Part shown: positions 63,170 through 64,000 of the stretch, in pieces
Position numbering within the stretch: position 1 is the stretch's first letter
Layout of the letters: each line of letters opens with the position of its first letter
Origin: Psilocybe azurescens
Taxonomy: Eukaryota > Basidiomycota > Agaricomycetes > Agaricales > Agrocybaceae
Assembly (NCBI GenBank): GCA_023853785.1
Contig: JAJIRX010000875.1
Location: forward strand, 62,001 to 126,000
Length of the DNA stretch: 64,000 nucleotides
Direction: 5' to 3'
Made by a program: the position numbers and the translations under genes
The notes under the pieces: model-generated
Seen by the model: the letters and a program-made list of their open reading frames with translations, nothing else
Database searches by the model: none
What the model was told of the DNA's origin: nothing

Positions 63170-64000
63170 GGCTGAGAGTTAGATATCTGGGGCTGATGTT
63201 ACTCGGAAGGGTAGATAGAGCTTGAAGGCGGCACGAGATCTATGTAAGTGATGGAAAAGAGGCGAGATCTAGGAGTCTGATTTCACGAAAATGCAGGAGA
63301 GAGCTGAAGAGAGCTGATGATAGGCAGTCTAGATAGGTACCAGGCCTGGATAGAAGGGGAGAATGGTGTCGACATTTCAGAGAATCTGATCGTTCCGCGC
63401 GAACTGTCCGCCGAACTGTGCGACGGACTCTGGGCTCTACCACATGATGTGACGGAAATGTGACTCCCGGCCACGCATTTTCCCGCGCTGCCATGCACAG
63501 CGTCGAGCCTCCCTGGGCATTGAGCACCACATCGTTAACAGCCAGTAGCCACTCAAGCTCAATTCAGGGTACTTGCCGAGTCACTCAATGACCATTTCCA
63601 TATTTAGTCATGTTAAAAGCATGTGATTTGTGATCAAAGCGCAATATATACACATTTTCCAGCTGCTGAAGCCTATACAGTTTATACAGTTGATCTATCT
63701 GGTCTCCTGAGTCTTACATACATCTGTTTCCTATATCCTCCCTGTTCTCTTTACTATCACCTTAGACTCATTCATACTCTATAGCTTTCTACTTCGTCAT
63801 AGGTAATATCAATAAAGTTGTTCAACATCATATGAAGACTAAGCTTACTACTTCATCAAAGACTCGAACAAAAGGGACCCTCAGGGTGGACTATATTCTT
63901 ATCAGAATTGACCCAGAATTGTCGTCCAGAATTGTCTCTGAATTGTCCACTCTGACCTCCCTCTAATTAAGTGTTGAAAGAACCAAGTTTACAATTATTC
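63170..64000. other. Upstream region of HMG-CoA reductase
   Basis: No hydrophobic coding exons were found on the minus strand. The sequence CTAACTCTCAG just before the ATG could be an intron acceptor, so a further upstream exon outside the window cannot be excluded. Confidence 0.4.

Overview
This is nuclear DNA of a mushroom-forming basidiomycete (Agaricomycetes). The evidence is dense 45-65 nt introns with GT..AG ends, a secreted class II (lignin-type) peroxidase, two DUF6534 multi-span proteins, a Kre9/Knh1-type surface protein, several F-box and BTB genes, and a P450 relic. There are no operons, rRNA genes or CRISPR arrays. Exon coordinates were worked out by hand from splice signals, reading phase and recognised protein families; nothing was searched against a database.

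Layout. 1-4.3 kb: a type-B carboxylesterase running off the left edge and an unidentified membrane protein, both on the minus strand. 4.3-7.3 kb: non-coding, with a candidate Tc1-like element bounded by 15-bp inverted repeats. 7.3-10.1 kb: a broken F-box/propeller gene and the small respiratory gene QCR6. 12.3-17.3 kb: a 16-exon DUF6534 gene and an F-box/TPR gene. 19.8-26.8 kb: a transaldolase, a P450 relic and an intact 19-exon class II peroxidase. 29.5-31.6 kb: a second DUF6534 gene with 19 exons. 34.9-42.7 kb: a Kre9-like protein, an orphan gene, an intron-containing tRNA-Gln, an ACMSD-type amidohydrolase and a single-span surface protein. 43.7-44.2 kb: a MITE with about 60-bp terminal inverted repeats. 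44.6-49.3 kb: a large F-box/WD40/UIM gene with a 1.1-kb repetitive intron. 49.7-52 kb: a second copy of the amidohydrolase with its promoter. 52.6-57.6 kb: an F-box/LRR remnant, an AT-rich repeat tract, a cluster of palindromes and a BTB pseudogene. 58-63.2 kb: a nuclease-like gene, a kinase-like fragment and an HMG-CoA reductase that lacks its membrane domain.

Function. The genes do not form one obvious pathway. Housekeeping genes (QCR6, transaldolase, HMG-CoA reductase, tRNA-Gln) lie among genes typical of expanded fungal families: secreted oxidative or hydrolytic enzymes, membrane proteins, and ubiquitin-ligase adaptors.

Caveat. Several well-conserved genes (HMG-CoA reductase, transaldolase, F-box/WD40/UIM, one amidohydrolase) carry single-base frame breaks, mostly in or next to short homopolymer runs. 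The 19-exon peroxidase and both DUF6534 genes read through perfectly. Sequencing or assembly indels and genuine gene decay cannot be separated here, so 'broken' calls are provisional. I saw no clear evidence of a wholly new multi-gene system. The most unusual signals are the GNA-triloop palindromes, the atypical peroxidase active site, the repetitive intron and the nuclease-like gene.
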